Source: Pirellula sp. (lineage in GTDB: Bacteria > Planctomycetota > Planctomycetia > Pirellulales > PNKZ01). Taken from it: a stretch of DNA of 64,000 nucleotides. Shown here one piece after another: positions 18,799 to 28,600 of this stretch (the stretch's first letter is position 1; every line of letters begins with the position of its first letter). The position numbers were made by a program, and so were the translations under genes. The notes beneath the pieces are model-generated. The model had not been told where the DNA came from. It worked only from the letters and a program-made list of their open reading frames with translations, and did not search any database. The stretch covers positions 186,001-250,000 of the forward strand of contig PNKZ01000002.1 in the NCBI GenBank assembly GCA_013822735.1. Direction: 5' to 3'.

Positions 18799-20418
18799 AT
18801 GAGACTTATTCTGCAATTGTTTGCGATCCTAGCTTCGACGCTCGTTGCGCCTCAATTTTTGTCAGGGGCTCAACCGAACGTCGTCTTCATCTACGCCGAC
18901 GACTGGGGTTGGGGAGATCTGACGTGTCACGGTCATCCTGATTTGAAGACGCCTCACCTCGACCGTTTGGCGCGCGAAGGGACCGATTTTCATCAGTTCA
19001 CGGTCTGCAATCCGGTCTGCTCGCCGAGCCGGACGGCAATCCTGACCGGCCAGTATCCGGCGCGGCATCGCATTCACGAGGCGATCTCCGATCACGCGTC
19101 CAACGAATCTCGCGGCATGCCCGACTGGCTAGATCCGCAAGTTACCACGCTGCCGCGCTTGCTCCGACAAGCCGGCTACACGACCGGGCACTTCGGCAAG
19201 TGGCATCTCGGCGGACGCAACGACCAATCGGAGGCGCCCAAACCCACCGCATACGGCTACGACGTCTCGGCTGTTTGGAACGGCGCTGGGCCTGACGTTT
19301 GGACCGGCGGTTCCGATCGCAACCGCGGCGTCGACGACCAGGCTGGAGAGTCGGCTCACGACAAGTTGCACGCATGCCTGATGTCGTCGGCCGCGACCGA
19401 ACATGCACTGCGGTTCATTCGCGCAGCCGGTGCGAAGCCGTTCTTCGTAAATCTGTGGTTGCACGAGGCGCATCATCTCGTCGCGGCAACGGACGAAGAT
19501 AAGCAAGCCTACCCGAACACGCCCGAACCGCAGCGCACCTACTACTCGGCGCTAACGCGCGCCGACGGCCTCATTGGCAAAGTGCTCGATCTGCTCGACG
19601 AGTCGGGCACGGCTCAGAACACCATCGTCGTGTTCAGCAGCGATAATGGGCCGGAAAACTCGCATCCGAACCCGGGCCAGAAGTTCTACTACAGCGTCGG
19701 CACCACCGGCGGACTTAAAGGCCGCAAGCGAAGTCTGTACTTAGGAGGCGTCAACGTGCCGTTTCTCGTCCGCTGGCCTGCGCAAGTTCCGGCGGGTCGA
19801 ATCGACAAATCGTCGGTAATCTCCGGCGTCGATGTGTTGCCGACGCTGCTCGACGCTGCAGGGATCGCATTGCCCAAGGACTATCGCCCCGACGGCGTCA
19901 GCGTTCTGCCCGCGCTGCGCGGCGAGAAGTTCGTTCGTCCGCAGCCAATTTTCTGGGACTGGCGCGGAACTCATGCGAGCGAAGTTACTTGGCCGGAGCT
20001 AGGAATGCGCGACGGAGATTGGACTTTGCTGCTGACCCGCGACGGCGGCCGAATCGAACTCTATGACGCCGTGCACGATCGCGGCCAGTCGTTGAACGTC
20101 GCCTCGGCGCAGCCCGACCGTGTCAAGGAGATGCGCAATGCCTTGCTCGCTTGGAACGGTACGTTGCCGCAGCCGGTCGCCGGAACCTCGAAATCGCAAG
20201 TCGTTAAAAAGCCTGCGGCCAAGGTCAAGAACTCGGGTCCCAATCGAGCCGGAGCATTTGCACGATGGGATAAGAACAACGACAAGTTGCTGACCCTGGA
20301 AGAATACCGCCAAGGATTGAGCAATTCGACGAATGCCGAACAACGGTTCAAGAATTTCGACAAGAACGGCGACGGCCGGTTGACTCGCGAGGAGTTCGTC
20401 GGCCCGGCCGTACCCTAG
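18799..20418 (+). CDS. Secreted arylsulfatase with C-terminal EF-hand pair, 539 aa
   Basis: A signal peptide (to about A24) precedes 'NVVFIYADDWGWGDLTCHG', with catalytic C74 in 'NPVCSPSRTAILTGQYPAR', 'GHFGKWHLGGRND' and 'FSSDNGPENSHP'. These are canonical S1 sulfatase residues. After the catalytic domain (to about 460) a Lys/Pro-rich linker is followed by two EF-hand loops, DKNNDKLLTLEEY and DKNGDGRLTREEF, which should bind calcium. EF-hand tails occur on several planctomycete secreted proteins and may stabilise or anchor them. The gene is divergent from the DUF1592 operon and probably forms its own unit, closed by a hairpin just after the stop. Confidence 0.93.
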   Translation: MRLILQLFAILASTLVAPQFLSGAQPNVVFIYADDWGWGDLTCHGHPDLKTPHLDRLAREGTDFHQFTVCNPVCSPSRTAILTGQYPARHRIHEAISDHASNESRGMPDWLDPQVTTLPRLLRQAGYTTGHFGKWHLGGRNDQSEAPKPTAYGYDVSAVWNGAGPDVWTGGSDRNRGVDDQAGESAHDKLHACLMSSAATEHALRFIRAAGAKPFFVNLWLHEAHHLVAATDEDKQAYPNTPEPQRTYYSALTRADGLIGKVLDLLDESGTAQNTIVVFSSDNGPENSHPNPGQKFYYSVGTTGGLKGRKRSLYLGGVNVPFLVRWPAQVPAGRIDKSSVISGVDVLPTLLDAAGIALPKDYRPDGVSVLPALRGEKFVRPQPIFWDWRGTHASEVTWPELGMRDGDWTLLLTRDGGRIELYDAVHDRGQSLNVASAQPDRVKEMRNALLAWNGTLPQPVAGTSKSQVVKKPAAKVKNSGPNRAGAFARWDKNNDKLLTLEEYRQGLSNSTNAEQRFKNFDKNGDGRLTREEFVGPAVP

Positions 20419-20422
20419 CCTC

Positions 20423-20442
20423 GAACGATCCCAAGATCGTTC
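20423..20442 (+). terminator. Hairpin after the EF-hand sulfatase
   Basis: A perfect 8-bp inverted repeat with a 4-base loop (GAACGATC-CCAA-GATCGTTC) lies five bases after the stop codon. There is no T-tract, so it may act as a weak or factor-assisted terminator or as a 3' end stabiliser between convergent genes. Confidence 0.45.
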
Positions 20443-20497
20443 CGCGATGCGGCCGAGGTATTTCCATACTCGTTCCTGCCGAGACGGCGCCGAACCG

Positions 20498-20881
20498 CTA
20501 TGCGCCGAACAGGATTCTCCACGGAATGACCCACGGGTAACCGGCGATGATCATCAGAAACGTCAGCGAAATTCCCCCCGGAACTTCTTGGATTCGCCCA
20601 ACCAACAGGCGCGGCAAAACGAAGACGACCAGCCACAGCGACTTATAAATCACCTGGATCAGCAGCAGCGCAGACATCGAGATCGGGAAGAACAGTCCGA
20701 GAACCGACCCGATGAGAATTGCCGTCCATAGCGAACCGAGGATCGTGCGAAATCCTTCGCTCTCGGTGAACTTGCCTTGGCAAGCGATACGTCCTCCACG
20801 CTCGCCGCCGAACAACGTCATGAGGCCGATAGGAACGAGGACCATGATGTTGAAGATGTAAGGCAACAACAACGGATTCAT
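20498..20881 (-). CDS. Small polytopic membrane protein, 127 aa
   Basis: The protein has about four membrane segments: 'LLLPYIFNIMVLVPIGLMTLF' (3-23), 'TILGSLWTAILIGSVLGLFF' (45-64), 'LLLIQVIYKSLWLVVFVLP' and 'ISLTFLMIIAGYPWVIPW'. I do not recognise a named family with certainty. The ATG at 20881 lies five bases after the stop of the TspO gene, so the two are almost surely co-transcribed with the DUF1990 gene upstream. A longer reading to 21241 only adds an out-of-frame shadow of TspO and is rejected. Confidence 0.75.
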   Translation of the reverse strand: MNPLLLPYIFNIMVLVPIGLMTLFGGERGGRIACQGKFTESEGFRTILGSLWTAILIGSVLGLFFPISMSALLLIQVIYKSLWLVVFVLPRLLVGRIQEVPGGISLTFLMIIAGYPWVIPWRILFGA

Positions 20882-20886
20882 GCCCG

Positions 20887-21282
20887 TCACCAATTCATCG
20901 CCGTGATGCTCAGTTGCAAAACGGTCGCAATCGAGACCCAGACCAAGTACGGCACTTGCGCCGCGGCGATCCAGCGGTAGTGTCGCCAAATCGCCGCGAT
21001 CATCCAAAGGATCGTGACCCAGACGATCAATATATCCACCGAGGCCAGCGGCAGGTTTTTCAGGCCGAATTGAATCGGCGTAAAGCTCAGATTCGCCAGG
21101 AGGTTCAGGGCGAACGGCAAGGCCGCCAACCAGGGCAGCTTCCGACGAAACGCCTGCACGAACACGAACCCGAAGCTGACGAGGATGATCGGGTAGAGAA
21201 TCTGCCAGATCAGACCAATGGTCGCGGGGGCGGGCGTCCAACTCGGCTTCGCTAAACTTTCGTACCAGGGCATCCAGTCCAT
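20887..21282 (-). CDS. tspO: TspO/MBR family tryptophan-rich membrane protein, 131 aa
   Basis: The sequence starts 'MDWMPWYESLAKPSWTP', continues 'IGLIWQILYPIILVSFGFVF', 'PFALNLLANLSFTPIQFGLK' and ends 'PYLVWVSIATVLQLSITAMNW'. These are the conserved elements of TspO, a five-helix membrane protein that binds porphyrins and takes part in oxidative or light stress responses. It is a little shorter than usual (about 150-160). The start overlaps the DUF1990 stop in a TGATG junction, so it is coupled. Association of TspO with a DUF1990 protein and an atypical SDR is seen in other bacteria. Confidence 0.88.
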   Translation of the reverse strand: MDWMPWYESLAKPSWTPAPATIGLIWQILYPIILVSFGFVFVQAFRRKLPWLAALPFALNLLANLSFTPIQFGLKNLPLASVDILIVWVTILWMIAAIWRHYRWIAAAQVPYLVWVSIATVLQLSITAMNW

Positions 21283-21860
21283 CACCGATTCTCCCTTAAT
21301 TCGTTGGCGGCTCGTTGCATCGCCGCGGCCGACTCTCGACCAAATCTCTTCTGCAACCGACGCACCAGCGGATAACCGAGTTTCGTCAGAATGTGCATCG
21401 GCTGCGAGAACGCTTTGATGTCGTACCACACCGAGTCGTCTTCCAAGCGTTCCACAAGAAATCGTTCTTCGCCGCGCTCGACATGGCCGGGCAAGGTGCC
21501 GTAAGCGAAGCCGAATCGCCGCGGCTCGTCCAACACGTAGACGATGCGAGCCGCATTCACCGACCATACGCCGCCGGTCCGGGCAACGACCGCTACGACT
21601 TCCCCGGCGCGAATCGGAGTGTCGGCCGGATAGGCGTGCAGCCATCCGAGGTCAAATTGCCGCCAGCCTTCGACCGCCCGTTTCGCCGAGCGAAACAGTT
21701 CTTCGCCGCTCCCCAGCCGAATTCTCGTGTGGTCGACGACGAACTTCTCCGGGGAGTTTGTCGCCGTCGCTCCGACTTCCAGGTATGTGAAATCAAGCCG
21801 AGCCTGAGACTGCAAGAATCTATTGATGACCGGAGCAGTTGGTTGGCGAAGGAGGAACAC
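21282..21860 (-). CDS. DUF1990 family protein, 192 aa
   Basis: The body matches DUF1990 (PF09348): 'DFTYLEVGATATNSPEKFVVDHTRIRLGSGEELF', 'AVEGWRQFDLGWLHAYP', 'RAGEVVAVVARTGGVWSVNAARIVYVLDE', 'FGFAYGTLPGHVERGEERF' and 'VWYDIKAFSQPMHILTKLGYPLVRRLQKRFG'. It has a SRPBCC-like fold in known structures and no established activity. It is the first gene of a three-gene leftward unit with tspO and a small membrane protein, divergent from the SDR at 21971. The start codon at 21860 is tentative by a few residues. Confidence 0.88.
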   Translation of the reverse strand: MFLLRQPTAPVINRFLQSQARLDFTYLEVGATATNSPEKFVVDHTRIRLGSGEELFRSAKRAVEGWRQFDLGWLHAYPADTPIRAGEVVAVVARTGGVWSVNAARIVYVLDEPRRFGFAYGTLPGHVERGEERFLVERLEDDSVWYDIKAFSQPMHILTKLGYPLVRRLQKRFGRESAAAMQRAANELRENR

Positions 21861-21970
21861 GGCATCCCCAAGTGAATGAAATCGACCTTAAGGCATTCTA
21901 GGTTCGACGATGGATCGTACAATGCACAACCGCAATCGCCGACGCCTGCTCACACTTTTCGTCAACTATT

Positions 21971-22882
21971 ATGACCGATCAACCACGCGTACTGCTGACC
22001 GGAGCGACCGGCTACATTGGCGGCTTGTTGCTCCCGCTTCTTGAAAAGCAGTCGGCGACCGTTCGTTGCTTGGCCCGCAATCCCGACAATATTCGTCGCA
22101 GCGCAGCTACCACCGAAGTGGTTCGAGGCGACGTACTTGACGTTGCTTCCCTGGAGTCGGCGTTGCAGGGAGTCGGCTCGGCGTACTATCTCGTTCACCT
22201 GATGTCGGGGTCGAAGGACTTTGAACGAGAAGATCGGCAAGCGGCGGCGAACTTCGCCACAGCCGCCAAAAAGGCCGGGGTAAGCCGCATTATCTACCTC
22301 GGCGGCCTCGGCGACGACGCCGATCCCAAACTCTCGCCGCATCTGCGCAGCCGTCATGAGGTTGGTGGCATTCTGCGGCAGTCGGGAGCCGAGGTGATCG
22401 AGTTCCGGGCAGGTATGGTCGTGGGAGCGGGCAGTCTTTCTTACCAACTGCTGAAATCCTTGACCGACCGACTGCCGGTGATGCTTTGTCCCAAATGGCT
22501 CTCCACGCCGACACAGCCCATCGCCGCGGACGACGTGCTGGCCTATCTGTTGGCGGCCAGGGACCTAGCCGCCGGTGAAAGTCGCATTTTCGAGATCGGC
22601 GGAACCGACGTCGTTACGTACAGCGATCTCATTCGAGTATATGCCCGGCTCAAGCATCTGCGTCGTTGGCTCATCTCCGTGCCGGTGCTCACGCCGTATC
22701 TCTCCGGTTTGTGGTTGGCTATCGTGACTCCCGCCAGCTTCGAGGTCGGGCGTCATTTGATCGAGGGCTTAAAGAATCCGACCATCGTTCGGGACCACAC
22801 GGCCCTCAAAGTTTTCAAAGTCCGGCCGATGGGCGTCAACGAAGCAATCCAAAAGGCCGTCGATCAAGACAGAAACGGATAG
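21971..22882 (+). CDS. NAD(P)-binding SDR (NmrA/atypical epimerase type), 303 aa
   Basis: A Rossmann nucleotide-binding motif opens the protein ('VLLTGATGYIGG', residues 8-19), followed by 'CLARNPDNIRR', 'VVRGDVLDVASLESALQGVG', 'AYYLVHLM' and 'GVSRIIYLGGLGDD'. The active-site tyrosine motif YxxxK of classical SDRs is replaced ('LRSRHEVGGILRQSGAEVIEFRAGMVVG'), as usual in atypical SDRs of the a5 type. 'PTQPIAADDVLAYLLAA' is typical of this group. Its substrate is unknown. It diverges from the DUF1990-tspO unit by 110 bases, a conserved pairing that hints at a shared stress role. Confidence 0.88.
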   Translation: MTDQPRVLLTGATGYIGGLLLPLLEKQSATVRCLARNPDNIRRSAATTEVVRGDVLDVASLESALQGVGSAYYLVHLMSGSKDFEREDRQAAANFATAAKKAGVSRIIYLGGLGDDADPKLSPHLRSRHEVGGILRQSGAEVIEFRAGMVVGAGSLSYQLLKSLTDRLPVMLCPKWLSTPTQPIAADDVLAYLLAARDLAAGESRIFEIGGTDVVTYSDLIRVYARLKHLRRWLISVPVLTPYLSGLWLAIVTPASFEVGRHLIEGLKNPTIVRDHTALKVFKVRPMGVNEAIQKAVDQDRNG

Positions 22883-23035
22883 CGGCACTTCATCATGAAT
22901 GCCGCTGCGATGTTTGGAAAACGCCGCAGGCCTCTTCGCCGGTCGCCCGTGGGGCGTCCAGCTGAGAGGCCTGTTGAAAAGGCAACGTCTGTAGCGGCGT
23001 TGCGGTTTCTCGGTGTCGTACTCGACTTCCGCGGA

Positions 23036-23473
23036 CTACGACGTCTTGGCGCTCGGCGTGGTCGACGGTTGCGACGGCGTGCTCGGCGTCGTCATGCCGG
23101 CCGGACGCGAGCCGTGGTGGCCGTTGTACCCATGATGACGATGCGCGAACTGATTGTTCAGCGACGGCTTACGATTCGCCGCGCTGAACTTCGTGCCCGA
23201 GAACTTCGGGCCGCTCGCGTGCCGCATGTACCGCGAGTACTTGTTTCCCGACGAAGTGCCCGCCCAGCCTTTGTTCCACGCGCCGCGGCGCTCGGAGCGG
23301 CGAACGGCAGTCGCCTTGGTGGGCGAAGTCTTCTTCGTCGAAACCGTTCGCACGTGCGATTTCGCGGTCGGCTTCGCCAAGTCGGCATAGCCCTTGGCCG
23401 AAGCCGCTTGCGGCAACGCCGTCACAACGCTCAACAACAATGCACACGACGCCCAACCCATGATTCGTGACAT
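23036..23473 (-). CDS. Small secreted basic low-complexity protein, 145 aa
   Basis: The protein has a clear signal peptide (MSRIMGWASCALLLSVVTAL, cleavage probably after ASA near residue 26). The mature part is rich in Lys, Arg, Ser, Thr and His ('KKTSPTKATAVRRSERRG', 'AHRHHGYNGHHGSRPAG') and ends in a Thr/Pro/Ser tail. I do not recognise a domain. A GGAGGTGA-type Shine-Dalgarno precedes the ATG at 23473. The composition suggests a nucleic-acid- or surface-polymer-binding secreted protein, but that is speculation. It is a single-gene unit. Confidence 0.72.
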   Translation of the reverse strand: MSRIMGWASCALLLSVVTALPQAASAKGYADLAKPTAKSHVRTVSTKKTSPTKATAVRRSERRGAWNKGWAGTSSGNKYSRYMRHASGPKFSGTKFSAANRKPSLNNQFAHRHHGYNGHHGSRPAGMTTPSTPSQPSTTPSAKTS

Positions 23474-23961
23474 AAGTCACCTCCAGCAGAAAAGAAGAAT
23501 GTTTCCCACTGAGGATTTCTACGAAGGAAGCTCTCAGCCCGACCGACGACTGAACGAATCGTAACGCGTACGGTGCAAAGCTGAAGGATTCGTGAGCGAA
23601 CGCTTCTTGAAGTGCGGAACTTACACGCCGGGCTTGCGACGAAGCAAGCTGCAAGCGGTATCCCGTAGCGATCGGTTGGGTTCTGCCGAACAACCGGATC
23701 GGTCTGCGGCGTCCATGACCGCATTTCCGAGGCATTCGGCGCTCGTCGATCATGGCGTCGGCCGATTTCGGTCGAAGAAATCAAAGAATCGGCTTATTGG
23801 TTCCGTAGCCCGACGTAGATTTCTCGGCAGCGCTGAGAAATCGATGGTGAGTTCGTGTCGTCGTACTAGCGCAACTTCCGGCGTCGAACGAGAAATGCCT
23901 TTGTTCGTACTGTCGCGGTAACTAGGATCGATCGGAAGCGAACACCCTTGAAAGACGACTC
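23474..23961. other. Intergenic stretch without recognisable gene
   Basis: These 488 bases lie between divergently placed genes at 23473 and 23962. Frames present on both strands show no family resemblance, no clear Shine-Dalgarno and an unusual Arg/Ser-rich composition. Promoters for both flanking genes are expected here. I see no palindrome or RNA gene. Confidence 0.4.
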
Positions 23962-24459
23962 ATGATCACATTGGAAACTCGAGTGAACGTCGAAGGCCTG
24001 CGGGCCCAAACCGTCTTCGAGTTTCTGCTCAACGCCACGGATCGCGACTACCAAACGTGGTGGCCGGGAGTGCATCTAAGTTGTCGGACGCTCAAGCGCT
24101 TCCCGGCGCATGTCGGAAACGTCGTGTACTTCGATCAGTTCATCGGCGACTACCGTGTGAAGCACACGGAGGTGATCGTCGAAGCCGTTCCCTGCCGCCG
24201 CATCGTGCGACAAATCGTCAAGGGGCCGATTCGGTTGCCGGTCCGAATCGTTCTTGAGATGGAGGACGACGATGCCGGCGTGTCGATCACGCACACCATC
24301 TTCGCCGGTTACTCAGGCCGGCTGCGCGTGCTCGATCCGGCGTGTCGCATGTACTTTTCCGATCGCTTTGCCGCCGCCATGGACGAGCATCTGAAGGCCG
24401 AGTGCCGGTTGCTGCGCAATCTTTCAGCAACGCCGACGGTCGCCGTCGCGGCCCGATAA
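23962..24459 (+). CDS. SRPBCC (START-like) family protein, 165 aa
   Basis: The sequence pattern 'VFEFLLNATDRDYQTWWPGVHL', 'VGNVVYFDQFIGDYRVKHTEVIVEAVPCRRIVRQIVKG', 'PVRIVLEMEDDDAGVSITHTIFAGYSG' and a long C-terminal helix ('FAAAMDEHLKAECRLLRN') fits the SRPBCC/polyketide-cyclase fold, which encloses hydrophobic ligands. No catalytic residues are known for this branch. The gene stands alone between a spacer and the YebC-family gene and is preceded by GAAAGACGA before the ATG. Confidence 0.75.
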   Translation: MITLETRVNVEGLRAQTVFEFLLNATDRDYQTWWPGVHLSCRTLKRFPAHVGNVVYFDQFIGDYRVKHTEVIVEAVPCRRIVRQIVKGPIRLPVRIVLEMEDDDAGVSITHTIFAGYSGRLRVLDPACRMYFSDRFAAAMDEHLKAECRLLRNLSATPTVAVAAR

Positions 24460-24642
24460 CGCGCCGGATTTCGATGGCCGCGCACGATATGTCGAGCTCC
24501 GTCCGCGATCTGCGGTTGATAGCTCCGACTTGCAATGCGATGATTCTGGTACCTACCGGGGCGTCCTCCAGCGAGAGTCTCGGGCCGGGTCGCCATTCGG
24601 AAGATTTCTCGCATCCTGCCACGAGACGAAGAAGAGATAGTT

Positions 24643-25365
24643 ATGGGACGTAATTTCGAGAACCGCAAGAATTCGATCTTTAAGACGGCAGCTCAGAAAT
24701 CGAAGCTGTACTCCAAGTACGGCAAGCAATTGTACGTGGTTGCCAAGAACGGCGTTCCCGACCCGGATAGCAATCCGGCCTTGCGGCATCTCATCGACCG
24801 AGCCAAGAAAGAGCAAGTTCCCGCCCACGTGATCGAAAAGGCGATAGAGAAAGCCAAAGGCGCCGGCGGCGAAGATTTCGCAGCGGCCCGCTATGAAGGC
24901 TTTGGTCCGGGCGGGGCGATGTTCATCGTCGATTGCTTGACGGATAACAATCAGCGCACGATCTCGGAAGTCCGCAATTGCTTCTCGAAAACCGGCTCCA
25001 AGCTTGGCGCGACCGGTTCCGTCGCGCTGTGGTTCGACCAAATGGCCGTGCTCTCCTTCAAAGGAGACAACGTCGACGAAGTGATGGAAGCGATGTTGAA
25101 CGCCGACGTGAATATCGACGACGTCGAAAGCAACAACGGCACCCTCACGATCTTCGCGCCGCCGGCCGAGTTTTTCAAAGCCAAGACGGCGTTGCTGCAG
25201 GCCTTCCCTAAGACAGAATTGGAAGTCCAAGAAATCACGTTTCTCCCGCAGTCGATGAAGGCAATTACCGCAGAAGATTTGCCGATGTTCGAAAAGTTCA
25301 TGGGCATGCTGCACGATTGCGACGACGTGCAGGACATCTATCACAACGCCGAATTGCCGAGTTAG
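24643..25365 (+). CDS. YebC/PmpR (YeeN-like) family protein, 240 aa
   Basis: The protein aligns by eye along its length with the YebC/TACO1 family: 'NSIFKTAAQKSKLYSKYGKQ', 'NPALRHLIDRAKKEQVPAHV', 'EKAIEKAKGAGGEDFAAARYEGFGPGG', 'DCLTDNNQRTISEVRNCFSKTGSKLG' and 'GSVALWFDQMAVLSF'. The N-terminus lacks the usual 'AGHSKWANI', placing it in the YeeN-like subgroup. Members act as DNA-binding regulators or as translation factors that help ribosomes through proline stretches. It is monocistronic, with a strong terminator 43 bases after the stop. Confidence 0.92.
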   Translation: MGRNFENRKNSIFKTAAQKSKLYSKYGKQLYVVAKNGVPDPDSNPALRHLIDRAKKEQVPAHVIEKAIEKAKGAGGEDFAAARYEGFGPGGAMFIVDCLTDNNQRTISEVRNCFSKTGSKLGATGSVALWFDQMAVLSFKGDNVDEVMEAMLNADVNIDDVESNNGTLTIFAPPAEFFKAKTALLQAFPKTELEVQEITFLPQSMKAITAEDLPMFEKFMGMLHDCDDVQDIYHNAELPS

Positions 25366-25407
25366 CGCACTCGGCCAAATCGACGCGGCAAACGGCCGGC
25401 AATTAGA

Positions 25408-25448
25408 GGGACGTTCTAGTTCATTAGGCAACTAGAACGTCCCCTTTG
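25408..25448 (+). terminator. Strong intrinsic terminator after the YebC-family gene
   Basis: A perfect 14-bp stem (GGGACGTTCTAGTT / AACTAGAACGTCCC) with an 8-base loop is followed by CTTT. It separates the YebC-family gene from the large kinase gene and could work in both directions. The remaining 250 bases before the kinase start show no gene. Confidence 0.8.
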
Positions 25449-25697
25449 CGTTTGCTCGCCCGACAATCGCCGGCGTTGTCCAACCCGAGAAACTTCGGGG
25501 CCTCGGCGAGATCGTCGGGTTCACGCCCCGCCGCGCACGCAATCGCCGCCGATGGAGATTCCCGGCATTTTTTGCGTGATTCGAGGTGTGCGGTACCCGT
25601 ACAATCGGCAGGTCAGGCGATCCCCGCAAATTTAGGGGCGTGTCTCGGCGCGCGAGCCGCGTTTCCTAGCGCCATCCATCCGTGTTGGGCAGTACCC

Positions 25698-28600
25698 ATG
25701 AACCGTTCCACTTTCGTCGAAACGCTCACGGCCGACGGCTTTGCCTCCGCGACCGAAATCGCCGCGGTGGAAAAGCAGATTCCGCAATACGACGCGGCCG
25801 ACGCCCAACCGCTTGCCCGGGCGCTTGCGCAAACGGGAAAGCTCACAAAGTTTCAAGCCGCCGCGCTCTACCAGGGGCGCGGCAAGTCGCTGATCTACGG
25901 CGACTACGTCGTGCTCGATCGCGTCGGCGCAGGCGGAATGGGTCAGGTGTTCAAGGCCCGCCATCGGCGAATGGACCGGCTCGTTGCGCTCAAGGTTATG
26001 TCGCAAACCGCGATGAAGAGCCCCGACTCCGTAAAGCGGTTCGAGCGCGAAGTGAAGGCCGCCGCGAAACTGACCCATCCGAATATTGTGCACGCCTACG
26101 ACGCGGGCGTTCAAGACGGCGTGTATTACCTCGTCATGGAGCTCGTCGACGGCGCGGATCTGTCGTCGCTGCTGAAGAAGCACGGCAAGCTGGGGCTGAA
26201 GCAAGGTTGCGGCTTCATCGCCCAGGCTGCGCGCGGCTTCGCGGCGGCGCACGCCAAGGGCGTGGTGCATCGCGATATCAAGCCCGGCAACTTACTCGTC
26301 GATCGTGAAGGGAACGTCAAGGTGCTCGACATGGGCTTGGCGCGCTTCGACGACGGCGGCGTCGGCGGCGTGATGGCCGAAGGGGAACTGACGGAAGTCG
26401 GCGCCGTGATGGGCACGGTCGACTACATGGCGCCGGAGCAAGCGCTGAACACACGACACGCCGACGCTAAGTCGGATGTCTACGGTCTCGGTTGCACGCT
26501 TTATCGAGTCATCACGGGCGAGTCGGTCTTTGCCGGTGAGACGCTGGTAGAAAAGGTCTTGGCGCATCGCGAGCAGCCGATTCCGTCGTTGCGGCGGGTG
26601 CGGCCCGATGCTCCCGCGGTGCTCGATCAGTTGCTCTCGCGCATGCTGGCGAAAAAACCTCAGGACCGCCCCACGATGCAAGAAGTAGCCGACCGACTCG
26701 CGGCGCTCGATTTCGGGGCGTCGGGCAATTCCGGCATCGGGCTGAGCGGCGCTCTGCCGCAACCGAGCAACGCGGAACCGTCGGGCATCGGCTTGGCCCC
26801 CGCCCCAGTGTTTCCGGGGGCACCGACATTTTCCGGCCTCCCTCCGCCACCGCGCGCACAAGTCTTGGCGGCCGCGCCTCCGCGCAAGCGGTCGAATTTG
26901 CCGCTCCTGGCAATCGCCGGCGGCGGAGCGCTGCTGGTCTGCTTCGGCATTTGGGTTTACATCAAAGACCAAGACGGCAACACGATCGCCGCCGTGCAAG
27001 TGCCGGAGCAAGGAAGCGTAAGCGTGGTTTCGGGCACGGCTACTCCCGCGGTTGCGGTATCGCCTGCACCAAAACCGACGAACGCTACCCCGCTGTCTGC
27101 CACGCCGCCGCTTTCGACTGTGCCCGCACCCCTGGCGTCGAGCACCGTTGCGCCTGTAACACCCTACGGCTTGACGCAGCGGCCTTCTTCCGGCGTAACT
27201 GCGATAACCCCCGCTCCGCAGGCTCCCGGCGCGACGGCGCTGTCGACGGCAGTCGCAGGCGCGCCGGCCGGTGAAGACCAAGTCAAGATATTCTCCAGCC
27301 AAGCGTATCAACGACGACCGCTCGCAGAACTCTTCGTCACGCAATCGGCGCCGGATTATTTGCGAGACAAGACGCCGTTTCTCATGATCCATGAGAACAA
27401 CCGGGCGAACGTCACCACGGGAGGAGTGGGCTTTCGTCCGACGAGGTCGGGCCCGCTGTATATGGCCGTGAGCTGGAACGACGACGGCGCGATCGATGAG
27501 AAGCTTCGCGTGCACATCATGGACGATGCGGCGCTTCAATCGCGAGGCTGGAAGCCGGTCGGCCAAACGGTGTTCCGGACTCTCATGGAGCCGCCGCTTC
27601 CGCAGCCCCTCGACGAACCGTACACGGTGTACGTGAAGAACTGTGTGGCGGGCGAAAATCTAGCGGCCCGCACGCGCAAATACCGTCCGCCGGTTTTCTT
27701 CCTGACGAACTCCGCAGGACCGTCCACCGCCGTCGCTCAATCGCCCGTGAACGAAGCGCACCCCGCGGCGGCGCCGCCGCGCGCAGTCACCGATCCCGCG
27801 AGCGAACGCGCCACGGCCCTGGCGGTGCTCGCCAAGCAGGGCCGTATCAAGGTCCGCGTCGGAGGTCAGTTTGTCCGCGACTACATCGACGTGCCTGCAT
27901 CGCTGCCGACGCAGCCTTTCGAACTCGTCGAAGTAAGCTTTTACAACATCGCTGCGGCAGGCGATCAGGATTTGGCGCTAATTCGCAATGCGACGGCAAT
28001 CGAAATTCTCGTTCTCAACAACACGCAAGTTACCGATCAGGGTCTCGCGGCGCTACGGAATCTCAAACAATTGCGCACGATCAAGCTCGCAGGCACGCAA
28101 GTTCGCGGTCCGGGGCTTGTGCACTTGGCAGGCCTCACGCAATTGCGCGATTTGATTTTTGCCGATCGCTCGGTGGACGACAGCGTGGCCCAGACGATCG
28201 GCATGTTGCCGCAGTTGGAACATTTCGAATTGGTCCGTACCCAAGTCTCCAATTTCTCTTTTCTGCGATCGCTTCCGAACGTGACGAATCTGAACTTCGG
28301 CGGCTCGCCGGTGCGCGACCTTGCCGGTTTTGAAACGCTGTCGAAACTGAAAACGCTCGCGCTTGGGAGAACCGAGATCTCGGATGAAGACGTCCCTGCG
28401 TTGCAAAATCTCATCTCGCTGGAGACTCTGAATCTTTCCGAAACGAACGTAACCGATGCCTCGGTGCCGTATCTCGAGAAGTTGACGAGTCTCAAAATGC
28501 TCAACCTCAAAGATACCTATGTGACGGGGGCGGGGGCGGCGCGTTTGCGCACCGCGCTTCCGCCGCAATGCAACTTGATGATTGCAACAAGAGCCGGCTC

